64,000 nt of DNA from Evansella alkalicola (GCF_019042735.1 NZ_JAHQCR010000053.1:60741-124740), one strand, 5' to 3'; positions 1-8,458 are shown, numbered from the stretch's first letter. Notes: generated by a model not told the origin, from the letters alone. Program-made: numbers and translations.

Positions 1-407
1 CCGAAAACAATATCATTTTTTCTAATGGCGGACACATAATGTCTTTGTCCTAAAGTCTTAGCCAAAATAGGTTTTCCTTTAGCACTTACTGAAATCTTAT
101 CTTCATAGAGATCTGGTAACTCCGAAAGCATTCCCCTTTCTGCCAGTTGGGCAGCATACACAAAGTCCCGTTCCTGAACTGCAACTCCCTTGCGTATTAA
201 TTGGAGGAACATCATTAAAATATCTGTTATTTGTTTAATTTGTTCTTCTGATCCATATATAGTCACCTCTTCGCCTCGTGTGACTACAGTTGTTTTAAGT
301 GACTCCTCTAATCGTTTGAGGTGACTATCATTAGGACCAAATAATGCTTGTACTTCATTCGCATCTCGTATAGCAAGCTGTATAGTCTTTTTGTTCGTAT
401 CTGTCAA
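1..407 (-). CDS. phoH: PhoH-like protein, N-terminal part (truncated by window edge)
   Basis: The reading frame enters at the window edge and covers about the first 135 residues of a protein that is usually near 320 residues long. The visible part is the N-terminal KH-like region that precedes the PhoH P-loop ATPase domain; the Walker motifs lie outside the window. A TTG start at 405-407 is preceded by AAGGAGA about ten bases upstream, and it lies just behind the yqfD stop, so yqfC-yqfD-phoH look co-transcribed. The gene order matches B. subtilis. PhoH-family proteins are predicted RNA-linked ATPases; the precise role in Bacillaceae is not settled. The identity rests on position and the N-terminal sequence. 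Confidence 0.85.
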   Translation of the reverse strand, partial: MTDTNKKTIQLAIRDANEVQALFGPNDSHLKRLEESLKTTVVTRGEEVTIYGSEEQIKQITDILMMFLQLIRKGVAVQERDFVYAAQLAERGMLSELPDLYEDKISVSAKGKPILAKTLGQRHYVSAIRKNDIVF

Positions 408-412
408 TCTTC

Positions 413-1600
413 TCAGTCTCCTTGAATAATTGGTTGTTTCTCTGCTATTTCATCCACAATTTTAAAATGGATGATTACTTTAACTTTACCACCCTTAATC
501 TCATGGTGCAAAACTTTTTCTCCAGTTATTTCCGCTTCCTCAGAAAATTGTTGTTGAAGCTTCTCCTTACCAGTTTCTTTTGCAATATTTATCGCTTCTT
601 CTACGGCTGCTTCTTCCTCAATCTTTTTCGCCTCTAAAAGATCACGATATCCATAATGGAATGGAAGTTGAACACCAAATATTTCCCAAGAGGATTCGTA
701 CTCCTCTTCCTTAGCATTTGCAAATTCAGGCGAAAACCATCCCCAAAATGGTATCTTAATATTACCAACATGGAAATAATGTCTACGATGACTATCTCCC
801 GTTGCTACATACAGGGTTTTACTTAAAGGAATATCCATTTCAGCTTCGAACCACATTTCACCTTTTACTGTACCTTTTGCCGAGACCTGCCTCTCGTCCC
901 CTTCCTTACCAATCAATCCAGATACAAGCAAGTCCCCTTTTTCAACAACTTGATTTCGTTCAACAACAGGATTCCCTTCTTCCACAAATAAATCAGTGAT
1001 GATTGCTTTCCTTTTTGCTACTAAGTGACCTGGTGCTTCGGCAGGTTCCTTTTCTGCTATTTCCTTCTCAACGACTTGAAAATGATAGGTTGTACCTTTT
1101 CTAGTCACACCAATCCAAGTGGCATCTACAATTTGATCTGTGATTTCCGATTGAATCACTTCAGGTGCTGGCAATCTAAATTGAAATGCGCCTTTTTTTA
1201 TCCCCATTTCCGTAACAGCTTGTCTAAGCTCATGCTCCATCTCTGGAGTGGCTCCTTCAATTTCTACACCCCATACCATGTTTGATAAGAGGAAAAGCAA
1301 ACATAAAAAAGCTGCCGCTCCTATTATTAACCCATTTCGATTTAATATTTTTTGCAAAAAGAAAGGGAATCCTTTCCGCTCAAGAAATCTTACCTTACAA
1401 TCGGATACACGAGCTAGTTTACGTAACTGCTTAACCTCGTCCAACAAAACGGAACAGACAAGGGCTTCCTTGCCTATTCGTTTAATATTCCAGACTGATA
1501 TCTTTTGATCAATACACCTATTAATAAAAAGCTCTGGATACGGCCCAACTATTTTAATACGCACATATCCCGTCATTTTATGAACCCATTGATTTTTCAC
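413..1600 (-). CDS. yqfD: Sporulation protein YqfD
   Basis: This is a 395-residue membrane protein of the YqfD family, needed for efficient sporulation in B. subtilis and made in the mother cell. A single strong transmembrane segment lies at about residues 88-110 (rich in Leu, Ala, Phe, ending SNMVWG). A long C-terminal domain follows, with the conserved ending PIIQGD that closely matches the B. subtilis protein. The start is GTG at 1598-1600, chosen because the N-terminus MKNQW aligns with the family and GGGGAG precedes it. It follows yqfC after a few bases and is almost certainly translated from the same message. Its biochemical role is unknown. Confidence 0.93.
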   Translation of the reverse strand: MKNQWVHKMTGYVRIKIVGPYPELFINRCIDQKISVWNIKRIGKEALVCSVLLDEVKQLRKLARVSDCKVRFLERKGFPFFLQKILNRNGLIIGAAAFLCLLFLLSNMVWGVEIEGATPEMEHELRQAVTEMGIKKGAFQFRLPAPEVIQSEITDQIVDATWIGVTRKGTTYHFQVVEKEIAEKEPAEAPGHLVAKRKAIITDLFVEEGNPVVERNQVVEKGDLLVSGLIGKEGDERQVSAKGTVKGEMWFEAEMDIPLSKTLYVATGDSHRRHYFHVGNIKIPFWGWFSPEFANAKEEEYESSWEIFGVQLPFHYGYRDLLEAKKIEEEAAVEEAINIAKETGKEKLQQQFSEEAEITGEKVLHHEIKGGKVKVIIHFKIVDEIAEKQPIIQGD

Positions 1601-1606
1601 CCTAAC

Positions 1607-1894
1607 CTAACTCCCCTCTTTAATAAAACGGATATCAACAATCACACCTTCCAGTAAAATTTCCTCTGGAAGAATGTTTTTGATGACAAAATCACGACCT
1701 ACAACAAGGAGTTCTCCCTCTGTTAATCTAAGGCGAAGTTCCTCCTGCGTAAATCGGATTAACCCTTTATGATTTTCTATATAAATATGAAAGTTCCCAA
1801 TTAAGGTCACTCTCGGTAAGTCCATCATGACATCAGCTGGAAGATCCATTTGCTCTGTCATCCATTGTCTAATGGTTTTTTTTAGTCTTTTCAT
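1607..1894 (-). CDS. yqfC: Sporulation protein YqfC
   Basis: This is a 95-residue protein of the YqfC family, partner of YqfD in a mother-cell sporulation operon. The core PADVMMDLPRVTLIGNFHIY and the later ILPEEILLEG stretch are family signatures. A longer frame reaches 1945, but the ATG at 1892-1894 is preferred because AAAGGAGG lies six bases upstream and the length then matches the family. No signal peptide or membrane segment is visible. A sigma-E-like minus-10 lies just upstream. Confidence 0.92.
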   Translation of the reverse strand: MKRLKKTIRQWMTEQMDLPADVMMDLPRVTLIGNFHIYIENHKGLIRFTQEELRLRLTEGELLVVGRDFVIKNILPEEILLEGVIVDIRFIKEGS

Positions 1895-1913
1895 GATGAA
1901 CCTCCTTTCCACT

Positions 1914-1923
1914 AATATGTATG
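1914..1923 (-). promoter_or_regulatory. Possible sigma-E -10 element upstream of yqfC
   Basis: On the minus strand CATACATATT lies about 20 bases ahead of the yqfC start and resembles the sigma-E minus-10 consensus. The matching minus-35 is poor, and the implied leader would begin almost at the ribosome-binding site. yqfCD are sigma-E genes in B. subtilis, which is the main reason to list it. Confidence 0.3.
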
Positions 1924-2094
1924 ATTCTTCTTCAACTCCTATCACAGAAAAATAATGAATTGAACTTATAATGATAAAAAATGTGAAAAGGTTAAGTAAC
2001 TAAGACAGTTAGGAAAGTAGAAAAGGGGAGTGACTGCAGCTAGACAATTATATGAAAACTTTTCCTATCTTAATCAGATATAAAAAAACGCAGA

Positions 2095-2130
2095 AAAGCC
2101 AAGACGAATCACTCGTCCTGGCTTTTTTTG
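2095..2130 (-). terminator. Terminator after the yqeZ-floA operon
   Basis: A stem of AGCCA(A)GACGA paired with TCGTC(C)TGGCT around a short loop lies immediately after the 2138 stop. On the minus strand it is followed by TTTTC and then a longer T run. It separates the SigW-type operon from yqfCD. Confidence 0.75.
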
Positions 2131-2137
2131 GTTATTA

Positions 2138-2665
2138 TTATCTGGCTCTTTTTGCTTTAGGCTTACCTAGAACTTCAGCCCATATGATCCCTTTAATCGC
2201 TTCTTCACGGGATATATTCTTAAAGTCCAATTGAACCTTAGTGTTTGGGCTTTTTGTAATATCATTTGAAAGGATAGGTGACCCTTGAGACTTTTCGAGC
2301 CTCTCTATCGCTTTCGCCTTTTTCTTTTTAACCTTCTCATAACGCTCCTGTAATTCCCTATTAGCTTTCTCAATTTCAGTCTCCCTAGAAGCTGTGTTTA
2401 AGGAAGTGGAACTATTTTCTCCCATTGAAGTGTTGGAAGGAGAAGGCCTTTGATTTTCGTTATCATGTTCTGTCGGAGCATGTTCTTGACGGAAAATTTC
2501 CCGCCAATCCACCTCCTCTTGTCCTTGCGAAGTGGTCGGTTGGCCCGGTCTTGGACCTCTCGATTTCTCTTCTTGCTTCTTTCCACCCATGCCTTGGAAA
2601 AAACTTAGTAATGCTGCAATGACAAAAAAGAGAAGGAGCGGGTTATTTGCTATTAAATCAAACAT
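2138..2665 (-). CDS. Hypothetical membrane-anchored protein in the YqfB position
   Basis: A 175-residue protein that I do not recognise by sequence. It has one N-terminal hydrophobic segment (about residues 6-24) followed by a long charged, Pro/Gln/Ser-rich and lysine-rich linker, with a probable coiled coil near residues 95-130 (many Glu and Lys). It ends in a basic tail. It lies 56 bases behind floA on the same strand and before a terminator, so it is probably the last gene of the yqeZ-floA operon, where B. subtilis has yqfB. An inward-facing cytoplasmic tail is likely. AGGAG lies ten bases before the ATG. Confidence 0.7.
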   Translation of the reverse strand: MFDLIANNPLLLFFVIAALLSFFQGMGGKKQEEKSRGPRPGQPTTSQGQEEVDWREIFRQEHAPTEHDNENQRPSPSNTSMGENSSTSLNTASRETEIEKANRELQERYEKVKKKKAKAIERLEKSQGSPILSNDITKSPNTKVQLDFKNISREEAIKGIIWAEVLGKPKAKRAR

Positions 2666-2721
2666 AATATATCGGCTCCTTTCTTAAACGAGAGTATGAT
2701 TCCTGATGAAGCCCATCAGAC

Positions 2722-3729
2722 TTATTTACGACGGTTGTGATCATGGTTATGACCATCTTGATCATCGTCCGTTACTTTACCGATAGACTCTCTCATGTCA
2801 GTGTCAGCCATCACATTTTTCATGTTCATGTAATCCATAACACCCATATTTCCAGAACGGAAAGCTTCTGCCATTGCAAGTGGTACCTCAGCTTCCGCTT
2901 CCACAACTTTAGCACGCATTTCTTCTACGCGAGCCTTCATCTCTTGCTCGTGTGCAACAGCCATTGCACGACGCTCTTCCGCTTTTGCTTGTGCAATTTT
3001 CTTATCAGCTTCCGCTTGGTCCGTTTGAAGACCTGCACCTATGTTTTTACCAATATCAATATCCGCAATATCAATCGATAAGATTTCAAATGCAGTACCT
3101 GAATCTAAACCTTTAGATAATACTGTTTGAGAGATAAGATCTGGATTTTCTAAAACACCTTTATGGTTTTTAGAAGAACCGATTGTTGATACGATACCTT
3201 CACCTACACGGGCGATTACTGTATCTTCACCAGCACCACCGACAAGTCGATCGATGTTAGCTCGAACTGTAATTCTTGCTTTCGCCTTTACTTCGATCCC
3301 ATCCATCGCAACACCAGCGATAAATGGCGTTTCAATGACTTTCGGGTTTACACTCATTTGAACCGCTTCTAGTACGTCACGACCAGCTAAATCAATCGCT
3401 GCAGCACGTTCAAAAGTCAACTCAATATTTGCTCGTTGTGCTGCGATTAACGCATTGACAACGCGGTCCACATTACCACCTGCAAGGTAGTGACCCTCTA
3501 GCTTATTCGTATTAATATCCAATCCTGCCTTTACCGCTTTAATTAACGGGTTTACGACACGATGAGGAATTACACGACGAAGTCGCATCCCCACTAATTG
3601 GAAAATACCTACTTTTACTCCAGCAGCCCATGCGGAAATCCATAGTGCTACAGGCACAAAAGTAAATAAGATTGCAAATGCTACGATAACTAAACCAATG
3701 ATTATTAAGAGAAAAATACTCTCATCCAT
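2722..3729 (-). CDS. floA: Flotillin-like protein FloA
   Basis: FloA (YqfA) is a membrane scaffold of functional membrane microdomains that affects lipid fluidity and membrane-protein assembly. The 335-residue length is typical. An N-terminal hydrophobic hairpin (about residues 4-32) anchors it. The band-7-like region follows. An Ala/Glu/Lys-rich coiled coil (about residues 230-290, with AEADKKIAQAKAEERRAMA) precedes a charged, Asp/His-rich C-terminus. GGAGG lies nine bases before the ATG. It follows yqeZ by 15 bases, so both should respond to the SigW promoter upstream of yqeZ. Confidence 0.96.
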   Translation of the reverse strand: MDESIFLLIIIGLVIVAFAILFTFVPVALWISAWAAGVKVGIFQLVGMRLRRVIPHRVVNPLIKAVKAGLDINTNKLEGHYLAGGNVDRVVNALIAAQRANIELTFERAAAIDLAGRDVLEAVQMSVNPKVIETPFIAGVAMDGIEVKAKARITVRANIDRLVGGAGEDTVIARVGEGIVSTIGSSKNHKGVLENPDLISQTVLSKGLDSGTAFEILSIDIADIDIGKNIGAGLQTDQAEADKKIAQAKAEERRAMAVAHEQEMKARVEEMRAKVVEAEAEVPLAMAEAFRSGNMGVMDYMNMKNVMADTDMRESIGKVTDDDQDGHNHDHNRRK

Positions 3730-3744
3730 AAATCTCTTCCTCCT

Positions 3745-5076
3745 CTATTCTTCTTTAGATTCCATCAGTTCCCGAACAACTATTCGGGAGCCTGCTGTTG
3801 ATACAATTTTTACTTTCCTTCCTTGTCCAATATATCCTCCTTCAGAAACTACGTCAAGTCGTTCCTCGTTAAAAACTGCAGTTCCTGCTGGTCGTAGGAC
3901 CGTTAATGTTTCCCCAGTTTTCCCGATGATTTCTTCACGGGTTACGTTCGAAACATAACCTTCTTCAGACTTAGTCGCATCCTTTAATATAATTCGTTTT
4001 AAGGGGCCTCGGTATCCCACATATTTGAAAAATATGATAGACATAGCAACCGTTAAGACGATTGCAATTAAGATTGATAAAATAATATTAGTAGTAGAAT
4101 AGGATGCAAGAACCATACTACCAATTATCGCTCCAATACCTAAAGCCCCAAAGATCCCGAAACCTGGCACGAAAATCTCTATTAACAAGAGAACAATACC
4201 GACACCAAACAGTATGAAAGTTTCCATACCTGCAAACCCGGCAACCATGTGTCCAAAGAAAAATAAAAACAAAGCAGATAATCCCATGATTCCTGGAACA
4301 CCGAAGCCTGGTGAGTATAACTCTAGTACAAGCCCCATGCTACCAATAGACAGGAGGATAGGAATGATAATCGGATTTGTAACAAAGCGAGCTATTTGCT
4401 CAGCAAATGTTATCTCCATCTCCTGCTCTCTTGCGTTTTGCAATTCGAGAAAGTCTAGTAACTCAGTTCGATCATTTGCTATTGCCTCTGCATATCCAAC
4501 CTCCATAGCCTCTCTTGGAGTCAAGGTTAAGATTTCCCCTTCTGGTGACTCTGGAATATCAATCGTCGGGTCAGCCATTGCTAAAGCGTAGATTGGGTTA
4601 CGACCATTTAATTCAGCAGCTTGCCTCATCTCAGCAAGCCATGCAGATTGTGCTTTATCTTCAGCTGCATTTCCTGACCCATCGATAACAGAAGCTGAAC
4701 CCATTGTAGATCCTGGTTTCATAACTATTTTATCAGCATTGAGTGATATATAGGCCCCAGCTGACAAAGCCTGATCAATAACGTAGGCTGTTGTAGGAAT
4801 TGGCGTGTTTCTTATTAATGTAGCAATATTACCTGCTGCATCAACAAATCCACCTGGTGTATCGACCTCAAAAACAATGTGGTCTGCCCCTTCTTCAATG
4901 GCTGTATCAATGGACCGTTCGAGGAAAGCCTGCAAACCCCTTTCCACTTCCTGCTCTACTGGTATATAAAATACTAGTTTCCCTTCCCCCTGCCCTTCAA
5001 CAGAAGACGGAAGTAAGGAAAGTAAGAAACTAAAAAGGATCATTGATGTAAAACATAGAATTCTAAATTTCTTCAT
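3745..5076 (-). CDS. yqeZ: NfeD-family membrane-bound serine protease-like protein YqeZ
   Basis: This is a 443-residue NfeD-long protein. It has a signal peptide (residues 1-28), then a ClpP-class serine protease-like domain with the features DTPGG, ALSAGAYIS (nucleophile region) and a downstream PGSTMGSA stretch. Four or five transmembrane helices follow at about residues 232-370. The C-terminus is an OB-fold domain of the NfeD type. Such proteins are paired with flotillin-like genes across bacteria, and floA follows directly here. In B. subtilis the operon belongs to the SigW envelope-stress regulon and contributes to resistance to a membrane-active peptide. AAAGGAGGAG precedes the ATG. Confidence 0.94.
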   Translation of the reverse strand: MKKFRILCFTSMILFSFLLSLLPSSVEGQGEGKLVFYIPVEQEVERGLQAFLERSIDTAIEEGADHIVFEVDTPGGFVDAAGNIATLIRNTPIPTTAYVIDQALSAGAYISLNADKIVMKPGSTMGSASVIDGSGNAAEDKAQSAWLAEMRQAAELNGRNPIYALAMADPTIDIPESPEGEILTLTPREAMEVGYAEAIANDRTELLDFLELQNAREQEMEITFAEQIARFVTNPIIIPILLSIGSMGLVLELYSPGFGVPGIMGLSALFLFFFGHMVAGFAGMETFILFGVGIVLLLIEIFVPGFGIFGALGIGAIIGSMVLASYSTTNIILSILIAIVLTVAMSIIFFKYVGYRGPLKRIILKDATKSEEGYVSNVTREEIIGKTGETLTVLRPAGTAVFNEERLDVVSEGGYIGQGRKVKIVSTAGSRIVVRELMESKEE

Positions 5077-5128
5077 GAAGTATCTCCTCCTTTCTTACCC
5101 ATGACTTAAGATTATCACTGATTGTTTC

Positions 5129-5154
5129 TACGTATATATTGCTGAAAGGTTTCA
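5129..5154 (-). promoter_or_regulatory. SigW-type ECF promoter of yqeZ-floA
   Basis: On the minus strand TGAAAC is followed after exactly 16 bases by CGTA, a perfect match to the sigma-W consensus. It lies about 55 bases before the yqeZ start. The B. subtilis yqeZ operon is a known SigW target, so the regulation appears conserved. Confidence 0.9.
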
Positions 5155-5269
5155 CTTTTATTTTTCACTCTATATTATTATACGTGTTTACGCTATCAAG
5201 ATAAACTCTCAAGGTAGTTAAATTAATTAGGAAGCGTGGATTAAACCCTGGGAGTGTGGGGGCGGGGAG

Positions 5270-5545
5270 GTTTTGGATGTGGGAATGAAGTCTCGCTGTT
5301 GCGGGAAAGAGGTTAAGATGTTTGTTGCAGAGGAATCAAGTCTCGTAGCTGAAACGAGGCTTTGATGTTGTGGGAATCATGTCTCGTAGTTATAACGAAG
5401 TTTTGTTGCAATAATGAAATGTCGCAGCTGAACGGGTATTGTTGTTGCGGAATGTAGTTTTAGAGTAGGAACAATGCTGCGTATACAGGAACAAAGTTTG
5501 GAAGAAGGAACAATGTAGCGTAAACAGAAAGCAAGTTTTGATAGT
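5270..5545. repeat. Degenerate repeat stretch upstream of the NERD gene
   Basis: This gene-free stretch holds imperfect copies of a motif of the type GGAATCAAGTCTCGTAG (near 5281, 5332, 5372 and 5412), spaced about 40-51 bases. It then passes into shorter related units beginning GGAACAA (near 5477, 5499 and 5518). It looks like a decayed tandem array. No credible gene is seen on either strand. Confidence 0.55.
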
Positions 5546-5577
5546 ATTAGTCACTTTTTGTTTGTAAATGATTTTCC

Positions 5578-5606
5578 TTGTAAAAAATTGGACCTAGGAT
5601 TATATT
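5578..5606 (+). promoter_or_regulatory. Sigma-A-like promoter of the NERD gene
   Basis: TTGTAA is followed after 17 bases by TATATT, about 60 bases before the ATG at 5669. The spacing is ideal and both boxes are close to consensus. Confidence 0.5.
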
Positions 5607-5668
5607 TAAGTAGACCGTTGCTATATTTTTTGGAATGGTCATACTAAATTTTTTGAAGGAAGTGAGAC

Positions 5669-6595
5669 ATGGAAATCAAACCGTTAAATTTACCCATTGA
5701 ATTGCGCCTCTTTCGTTTATTACATTCACGCATGAGTTTTTCAAATGAAGTGATGAAGCACTATCAGAACTTAGAAAAAGGCTTTACTGGTGAAAAACTA
5801 ATGAGCGATTACCTGAAACTCCTAACCTCAGAAATGCACATCTTACACAACCTCGAGTTTGAAATCAACAATACGAAATTCCAAATTGATCATTTACTTA
5901 TCTCCAAGCACTCTATCATTTTTATTGAAGTTAAGTACTATGGTGGTGATTATGAAGTGAAAGGTCACGACTGGATATGCAGGTGGAATGGGGAGAAAAT
6001 TACCAATCCCTTACGACAAGTTGAAAGAACTGAGATCCTTCTTGGTAAACTTCTTCAAAGTATCGGCTTTAAGTTAAATATTGAACCTTATCTCGTTTTT
6101 AATCACCCCGAATTTTGGCTATACAATGCGCCACAAGACCCTTCAATCATATATCCTACGCAAATGAAAAGGTTTATAGGAAACTTGGATAGAAAAAATG
6201 GGTCCTTGAATCAAAGTCATCTGGCGCTTGCTAAAAAGCTAATGGAAGTTGCTAAAGATGAATCTCCTTATAAGAATTTACCGGCATATTCATTTATTGA
6301 GTTGCAGAAGGGAGTGCAATGTCCGAAATGCCGTTCGTTTATGTCCTTTAAAAATCGAATTACACTTGGTTGCACGAAGCAGGAGGACACATGTGATTAC
6401 ACTGAAACTGTGGAGAGCGGAACCCTCAGGTGTGTCGAGGAAGTAAGATTACTTTTTCCAGAAATGAAAATTACCGTTAAAGATATTTATGAGTGGTGTG
6501 GGCGGGAAATAAGTGACCGAACTATTGAAAGGATATTAACTAAGCATTACAAGGTCGTTTTCCATGGCCCTTATTCTTACTACATTGTAGATTAA
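5669..6595 (+). CDS. NERD-domain nuclease-related protein with C-terminal zinc ribbon
   Basis: A 308-residue protein with a NERD (nuclease-related) domain at about residues 37-150. The PD-(D/E)xK-like core is visible: GE at 41-42, QIDH with Asp74, then IEVK with Glu87 and Lys89, and a Gln at 117. A C-terminal zinc ribbon has Cys218, Cys221, Cys235 and Cys242. The last 60 residues look like a small winged-helix-type tail. No signal peptide is present, so it should act in the cytoplasm, probably on nucleic acid; the substrate is unknown. It stands alone, flanked by a decayed repeat stretch and by a 52-bp tandem array, at a junction where B. subtilis has yqeZ next to yqeY. This suggests an acquired island. 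Confidence 0.85.
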   Translation: MEIKPLNLPIELRLFRLLHSRMSFSNEVMKHYQNLEKGFTGEKLMSDYLKLLTSEMHILHNLEFEINNTKFQIDHLLISKHSIIFIEVKYYGGDYEVKGHDWICRWNGEKITNPLRQVERTEILLGKLLQSIGFKLNIEPYLVFNHPEFWLYNAPQDPSIIYPTQMKRFIGNLDRKNGSLNQSHLALAKKLMEVAKDESPYKNLPAYSFIELQKGVQCPKCRSFMSFKNRITLGCTKQEDTCDYTETVESGTLRCVEEVRLLFPEMKITVKDIYEWCGREISDRTIERILTKHYKVVFHGPYSYYIVD

Positions 6596-6612
6596 ATATA
6601 TTACTAGCTTGT

Positions 6613-7516
6613 TATCTCACACGAGTTTCTTGCTTTTGATCTTTTTCGCGTTCGATTAACGACCTATCTCACGTGAGTTTCTTACTTTTGCTCTTTTTCG
6701 CGTTCGATTAGCACTCTATCTCACGTGAGTTTCCCACTTTTCCTCTTTTTCACGTTCGATTACCGACCTATCTCACGCGAGTTTCTTGCATTTCCTTTTT
6801 TTCGCGTTCGATTAGCATTCTATCTCACGCGAGTTTCTTACTTTTGCTCTTTTTCGCGTTCGATTACCGACCTATCTCACGCGAGTTTCTTGCTTTTCCT
6901 CTTTTTCGCGTTCGATTAGCAGTCTATCTCACGTGAGTTTCCCACTTTTCCTCTTTTTCGCGTTCGATTACCGACCTATCTCACGTGAGTTTCTTACTTT
7001 TGATCTTTTTCGCGTTCGATTAGCGACCTATCTCACGCGAGTTTCTTGCTTTTCCTTTTTTTCGCGTTCGATTAGCATTCTATCTCACGCGAGTTTCCCA
7101 TTTTTAAGCTTTTTCGCGTTCGATTAGCACTCTATCTCACGCGAGTTTCTTACTTTTGCTCTTTTTCGCGTTCGATTACCGACCTATCTCACGCGAGTTT
7201 CTTACTTTTGCTCTTTTTCGCGTTCGATTACCGACCTATCTCACGTGAGTTTCCCACTTTTCCTCTTTTTCGCGTTCGATTACCGACCTATCTCACGTGA
7301 GTTTCCCACTTTTCCTCTTTTTCGCGTTCGATTAGCAGTCTATCTCACGTGAGTTTCCCACTTTTCCTCTTTTTCGCGTTCGATTACCGACCTATCTCAC
7401 GCGAGTTTCTTGTATTTCCTTTTTTTCGCGTTCGATTAGCATTCTATCTCACGCGAGTTTCCCATTTTTAAGCTTTTTCGCGTTCGATTGAGCTCCCACC
7501 TATCTCACGTGAGCTT
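6613..7516. repeat. Tandem array of 18 units with a 52-bp period
   Basis: The motif TATCTCACGYGAGTTTC recurs at 6613, 6665, 6717 and then every 52 bases to 7445, with a last copy at 7501. Each unit carries CTCACGTGAG, a perfect 10-bp palindrome, or the variant CTCACGCGAG, and ends with CTTTTTCGCGTTCGATTA. Variation is concentrated in the middle (CTTACTTTTG or CCCACTTTTC) and in the linker (CCGACC, GCATTC, GCAGTC, GCACTC). Two adjacent unit types at 7029-7132 recur almost unchanged at 7393-7496, exactly seven units later, showing duplication or conversion of multi-unit blocks. Frames open across it lack ribosome-binding sites. No other gene lies in 6596-7638. Confidence 0.95.
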
Positions 7517-7587
7517 CTTACTTCCTCCCAAACTACCTCCCCCACCAATTACCAGCCCCTCCCATCAATCCCTCCAATTAAACAACT

Positions 7588-7634
7588 AAAAAACGCCTGT
7601 CCCGAATAATTGCTCATTCGAGACATGGCGTTTT
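7588..7634 (-). terminator. Terminator of rpsU-yqeY
   Basis: AAAACGCC(A/T)GTC-type arms flank a loop centred on TTGCTC, with paired CGAAT/ATTCG inside. On the minus strand the stem is followed by TTTTTTAG. It lies directly behind the yqeY stop. Confidence 0.8.
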
Positions 7635-7638
7635 ATTG

Positions 7639-8082
7639 TTAACCTAATGATTTAAGAACTAGGTGATTTACTTTTGAGCCGTCAGCTTTGCCTTTTACTT
7701 TAGGCATGACTGCTCCCATCACTTTCCCCATATCTGCTTTTGAAGCAGCTCCAACCTCTTTTATCGTATCTAAAATGATTTGCTGCAATTCATCGTCAGT
7801 TAATTGTGATGGCATATATACTTGCAATATGTCAATTTCTGCCTTTGTTTTAGCAACAAGATCTTCACGATTGGCTTGCTCAAATTCTCGGAGGGATTCT
7901 TTTCTTTGTTTCATTTCACGATTCAAAACAGTGAGTGCATCATCTTCAGTTAATTCTTGTCCTGTTTTAATAGCCTCGTTTTGCAACTCAGACTTAATAG
8001 ACCGTATCACTGTGAGACGTTGCTTTTCTTTATTTTTCATCGCATCTTTCATATCTTGATTCAATTTATCAAGCAGTTTCAA
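7639..8082 (-). CDS. yqeY: GatB/YqeY domain protein
   Basis: A 147-residue YqeY-family protein, all helical, related to the C-terminal tRNA-binding domain of GatB of the amidotransferase. Family marks include KNKEKQRLTVIRSIKSE near the N-terminus and GKVMGAVMPKVKGKADG near the C-terminus. It follows rpsU on the same strand with a gap under 20 bases, the usual Bacillus arrangement. It is thought to act on tRNA or translation, but a defined reaction is not known. Confidence 0.95.
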   Translation of the reverse strand: MKLLDKLNQDMKDAMKNKEKQRLTVIRSIKSELQNEAIKTGQELTEDDALTVLNREMKQRKESLREFEQANREDLVAKTKAEIDILQVYMPSQLTDDELQQIILDTIKEVGAASKADMGKVMGAVMPKVKGKADGSKVNHLVLKSLG

Positions 8083-8099
8083 GGAAATACACCCTCTCC

Positions 8100-8273
8100 T
8101 TAGAACTTACGCTTACGAGCTGCCTCTGACTTCTTCTTACGCTTAATGCTAGGCTTTTCATAGTGCTTTCGCTTTCGAACTTCTGCCAATGTACCTTCTT
8201 TAGACATGGTTCTCTTGAAGCGACGAAGAGCAGCATCAATGGATTCATTTTTACGTACACGTGTTTCTGCCAT
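8100..8273 (-). CDS. rpsU: 30S ribosomal protein S21
   Basis: A 57-residue, strongly basic ribosomal protein bS21, beginning AETRVRKNES and ending KKKSEAARKRKF. A frame extends to 8300, but the ATG at 8271-8273 has GGAGGG at good spacing and gives the standard length. It forms an operon with yqeY. A strong sigma-A promoter and a leader hairpin lie upstream. Confidence 0.98.
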   Translation of the reverse strand: MAETRVRKNESIDAALRRFKRTMSKEGTLAEVRKRKHYEKPSIKRKKKSEAARKRKF

Positions 8274-8304
8274 TCTGTATCCCTCCCTCCAAACAACCAA
8301 TCAA

Positions 8305-8328
8305 AAGACACGCATAATCGCATGTCTT
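8305..8328 (-). promoter_or_regulatory. Hairpin at the 5' end of the rpsU leader
   Basis: In the rpsU transcript AAGACATGC pairs with GCGTGTCTT (one G-U pair) around a six-base loop, followed by TTGATT. The predicted start site falls at about 8327, so the hairpin would cap the message. It could stabilise the RNA or act in control of S21 synthesis. Confidence 0.45.
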
Positions 8329-8333
8329 TGTTG

Positions 8334-8362
8334 ATTATAAACGAATGAAGCAGAATGGTCAA
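8334..8362 (-). promoter_or_regulatory. Strong sigma-A promoter of rpsU-yqeY
   Basis: On the minus strand TTGACC is followed after 17 bases by a perfect TATAAT, 60 bases before the rpsU start. Confidence 0.8.
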
Positions 8363-8458
8363 CTCAGTTCCCTATTTTTTTCAAAAGAAACATAGATTTT
8401 AATTGCTTGTCATGCCTGTACAACTGCATCATACACATAGTTGAGAGGGGGTAAAAAA

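Noticed and set aside
6725..7127. Two 64-codon frames inside the 52-bp array
   Set aside because: They follow the repeat only, have no ribosome-binding site, and 52 is not a multiple of three so the frame drifts.
6613..7516. CRISPR array
   Set aside because: The whole 52-bp unit repeats, with no unique spacers, and no cas genes are nearby.
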